Made by a program: the position numbers and the translations under genes
Shown here: piece after piece, positions 29,363 to 32,038 of the stretch
Layout: each line of letters opens with the position of its first letter
Position numbering within the stretch: position 1 is the stretch's first letter
Assembly: GCA_013372845.1 (NCBI GenBank)
Contig: JAALOD010000024.1
Location: 1 to 32,038, forward strand
Direction: 5' to 3'
Source of the DNA: Candidatus Udaeobacter sp.
Lineage (GTDB): Bacteria > Verrucomicrobiota > Verrucomicrobiia > Chthoniobacterales > UBA10450
DNA length: 32,038 bases
Notes under the pieces: model-generated
The model's database searches: none
What the model saw: only the letters and a program-made list of their open reading frames with translations
What the model was told of the DNA's origin: nothing

Positions 29363-29866
29363 TTATTTCCAATCGCGATGCGCAATATGTGCTGGCACAG
29401 GCGGCGACAATTTCTCGCGTTCCATCATTCGCTCCGCTAGCCATTGTACCCATTCGAAATATGTCTCTCGTTGAGCATCTCTGCGCAGTTCTGAGATGTA
29501 GCGGGATAGCTTTCGCCATGTGACAACAATTGGGCCACTGAAAAAGTCATCGATAAGATCAATAGTAACTTCTTTTCGGTATAGAAGAATGCCGAGAGCT
29601 TCCCAGCTCGTTAAAAGGGCATAAACATGATCCTCGCCATCTGGACCGAGCAGCGCCGGAATCTGCTCGCGTGCAACGTTATCTGGCAAAGAGCTAACGC
29701 GGCGCAACGAATGCGCGAAAGATGGAGTTTGAAATGATCGAACGAGGGCGGACATCGAATCGTGGTGTCGCTGTCCGCGATAATCCCTAATTTGCACCGC
29801 TGCGAAGATGACGCCGGCCGTCACAGCAAAAGCATTGACTAAATTTGCCAGAGTCGAGAGGTCCAT
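29363..29866 (-). CDS. Hypothetical protein with N-terminal TM; weak resemblance to DUF4760-type proteins
   Basis: 167-aa ORF, N-terminal hydrophobic segment followed by soluble helical-looking region. Confidence 0.6.
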   Translation of the reverse strand: MDLSTLANLVNAFAVTAGVIFAAVQIRDYRGQRHHDSMSALVRSFQTPSFAHSLRRVSSLPDNVAREQIPALLGPDGEDHVYALLTSWEALGILLYRKEVTIDLIDDFFSGPIVVTWRKLSRYISELRRDAQRETYFEWVQWLAERMMEREKLSPPVPAHIAHRDWK

Positions 29867-29867
29867 T

Positions 29868-31139
29868 TCAGCGCGGATCTGTCACCCGACCGAGAAAAAG
29901 ACAAACGCCGCTGCGGACGTGCTGAATGGCATAAGTGAATGGGCGATCGACTTTCACTTCGATCGGTGGCGGTTTTGGACCTCGAATCGCCGTTGCCCTC
30001 ATCATCACTACTGCGGTGGCTGCGGCTGCTTCGGTTCCTTTTTCGTCAACGGCAATGAAGGTCTTGTGAAAGACATTGGAGATGTAGAGGTAATCATTCG
30101 GCTTCCGCGGCGCGATCTTATCGAAATTCGCGCTGCCTTGCGGAATATCGAATGCGCTCTTCATTCCAAGCGCCTGAAGTTTTTCTGCGAGCGCGATCGT
30201 CGGCGGTTCGAGTTTGAACTTTGGCAAATGCAGATCGACTTCCGTCGCTTCGAGCTTTGCGCATTCTGCCAAAACGTGCTCGGCGAGCTTCGATTCCAAC
30301 GCGCGCAGACCTTCTACGTCGTCGGGAAGAAGAACGAGAAATTGGAGATCGTCGCCGGCATAAGGAAGGCTGACGGCGGTAAAGCCTTCGCGCTTGGCGT
30401 AACCAAATCGTGCCGTCTTCCGCATCATCGGAAGATTGACCGGCGCGCCGCCGCGAACATGAAATGGTTCCGGCTGCGTTGTTTTCTCGGAAAATGGATC
30501 CGCCCACGGTGCTTTGAGATAAAGGGCGTTCGCCAGGACGAGCCGCGTCAATTTGTTCAGTGCGTCCGCAGGAATGAGATCACGAATCTTGTCGCGCGTC
30601 TGGTCTGCCACCCATTTATTGATATGCTGTGCAGCTGCTGCAGGATTGACGGTGAAGTCGATCGGCTCGAATGCGGCGCCATAATCTTGCTTTACTAGCA
30701 ACAAAAAATCCTGACGAAAATCGTAGTCTTTTTGAGCAAAGAGGCGATTGGCGATGTTTAGTGTGATCGGCTCGCTCGGACCCCCGAATTCCTTGGATTT
30801 CTTCGCCAGGTCGGCTGTCTTCGCGCTCATTTCTTCCAGCGAATGTTGAAGCGAAGCGAACGAGGCTGCGTTGCTCGAGTCACTCGGAAAATGCAGTACG
30901 CGCGCCATCTGCGCGCGCGTCTCGCCATCCGCTCCCGCAAACGTCATGGCGAGGGCGCTCTCGATTGAGTAGGGAGAAACACAAAGATTGTCGTTACCTG
31001 TGGCGAGCTGCCGGTGGAGATCGACGGCGAGGCCGTTCGTCGCCTTTGCCGCCAGATCGAAGTTCGTTGCGGCGTGCGCCATTGCAGCTACTAACGCGCC
31101 AAATACCTGCAACATCAAAAGCCGTTTCATGCCAGCCAT
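29868..31139 (-). CDS. Serpin family protease inhibitor with predicted signal peptide
   Basis: NLCVSPYSIESALAMTFAGADGETRAQMARVLHFP, NRLFAQKDYDFRQDFL, LANALYLKAPWADPF, FHKTFIAVDEKGTEAAAATAVVM (inhibitory-type hinge), DRPFTYAIQHVRSGVCLFLGRVTDP. Confidence 0.95.
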   Translation of the reverse strand: MAGMKRLLMLQVFGALVAAMAHAATNFDLAAKATNGLAVDLHRQLATGNDNLCVSPYSIESALAMTFAGADGETRAQMARVLHFPSDSSNAASFASLQHSLEEMSAKTADLAKKSKEFGGPSEPITLNIANRLFAQKDYDFRQDFLLLVKQDYGAAFEPIDFTVNPAAAAQHINKWVADQTRDKIRDLIPADALNKLTRLVLANALYLKAPWADPFSEKTTQPEPFHVRGGAPVNLPMMRKTARFGYAKREGFTAVSLPYAGDDLQFLVLLPDDVEGLRALESKLAEHVLAECAKLEATEVDLHLPKFKLEPPTIALAEKLQALGMKSAFDIPQGSANFDKIAPRKPNDYLYISNVFHKTFIAVDEKGTEAAAATAVVMMRATAIRGPKPPPIEVKVDRPFTYAIQHVRSGVCLFLGRVTDPR

Positions 31140-31265
31140 GAAATACTGAAATCGTGGAGCTTGCGACGCTAAATTGGCGCGTTTACTTCAGGATTGACAG
31201 CTTGTCTCAAGATTATGCGAGGTTCGATTCGTTGAAGAGAGCGCGTTCCGTGTGACAATTTCCTC

Positions 31266-32038
31266 ATGGACGAAACGAAAATCCCAACTCGTGCTGATAT
31301 TTCCAACTCTGATAAGTGGGACCTGACGCATGTTTTTGCCGATGTTGGCAAATGGCAGGAGGATTTTGCCTGGCTGCAGCGGACGTATCCAAAGCTTCAG
31401 GATTGGAAGGGTAGAGTAGGGGAGTCGGCGCAGACACTGGCAGAAGTGCTTGAGTTCGAAAAGTCGCTCGATTTGAAGATTGAGCGCGTCTATCACTACG
31501 CGTCGCTGCAACTGGCGGAGGACAGCACCAACAACCAATACCTTGCGCGGATTGGGCAGGTTCAGAACCTGCTCACAAAGATCGGCGAAACGGCGGCGTT
31601 TCTTGTCCCCGAAATTCTGGCGATCGGCGACGAAACGTTTGCCAAATTCGTTGCCGATCCGGCGCTCGCCGAGTGGCGAATCAAGTTGCACAAGATTCGG
31701 CGGATGAAACCGCATGTGCTCACGGTGCCCGAGGAACGTCTTCTCGCGCTGGGAAGTGTCGCGCTGAGCGGTTACGACGACACGTTTTCGCAATTGACCG
31801 ACGTTGATATGAAGTTCGGCGTATTGGTCGATGAGAAAGGGCGTGAAAGACCGCTTACCCAAAGCTCGTTCAGTTCGTTTTTGGTGAAGCGCGATCATGA
31901 GCTGCGCAAACACGCTTTCCATCAATTCTATGCAGAATTTCGCGATCATCAGTACACGCTGGCCGCGTCACTTGCATACGCCGTCAAGGCAGATGTCTTC
32001 CACGCGCGAGCAAGACATTACTCATCTGCTCTCGAGGC
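31266..32038 (+). CDS. pepF: Oligoendopeptidase F-like M3 peptidase, N-terminal part (truncated by window end)
   Basis: SDKWDLTHVFADVGKWQEDFAWL, GRVGESAQTLAEVLEFEKSLDLKIERVYHYASLQLAEDSTN, KRDHELRKHAFHQFYAEFRDHQYTLAASL...ADVFHARARHYSSALEA. Confidence 0.9.
   Translation, partial: MDETKIPTRADISNSDKWDLTHVFADVGKWQEDFAWLQRTYPKLQDWKGRVGESAQTLAEVLEFEKSLDLKIERVYHYASLQLAEDSTNNQYLARIGQVQNLLTKIGETAAFLVPEILAIGDETFAKFVADPALAEWRIKLHKIRRMKPHVLTVPEERLLALGSVALSGYDDTFSQLTDVDMKFGVLVDEKGRERPLTQSSFSSFLVKRDHELRKHAFHQFYAEFRDHQYTLAASLAYAVKADVFHARARHYSSALE

Noticed and set aside
29808-30698. 296-aa plus-strand ORF
   Set aside because: Antisense to the serpin gene; no recognisable domain and Cys/Arg-rich composition typical of shadow frames.
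31188-31949. 253-aa minus-strand ORF at the window end
   Set aside because: Fully antisense to the clear pepF-like coding sequence; a shadow ORF of high-GC coding DNA.

Overview
The window looks like a chromosomal segment from a Verrucomicrobiota-like bacterium. That taxonomic guess is inference from gene content and protein style and was not checked by search. Intact genes include the 3' end of tpiA, hflX, a phospholipid-synthesis operon (CDP-alcohol phosphatidyltransferase - cdsA - plsC-like), nth, a low-affinity iron permease-like gene, a polytopic-membrane/TPR fusion protein, a histidine kinase with a receiver-only response regulator, an mscS-type channel, acpP, a 509-aa orphan, panD, rpmB, a Gfo/Idh/MocA oxidoreductase, a peroxiredoxin, hflK-hflC, a DUF488 protein, a serpin, and the 5' end of a pepF-like oligoendopeptidase. 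Two patterns stand out. (1) At least eight short hairpin-rich elements occur in 32 kb. Five share TGTAG...CTACA inverted ends with different but self-complementary interiors, and one of these sits in frame inside miaA. Most of the others fill intergenic gaps almost exactly. (2) Frameshifts are clustered in accessory genes: a heme peroxidase, an ECF sigma/Ser-Thr kinase-TPR cassette, the 5' end of miaA, an arginase-family gene, the second SMR subunit, a FemAB/GNAT-like gene and an alpha/beta hydrolase. Neighbouring housekeeping genes are clean. Genuine gene decay and local indel errors in the assembly cannot be separated from the sequence alone.
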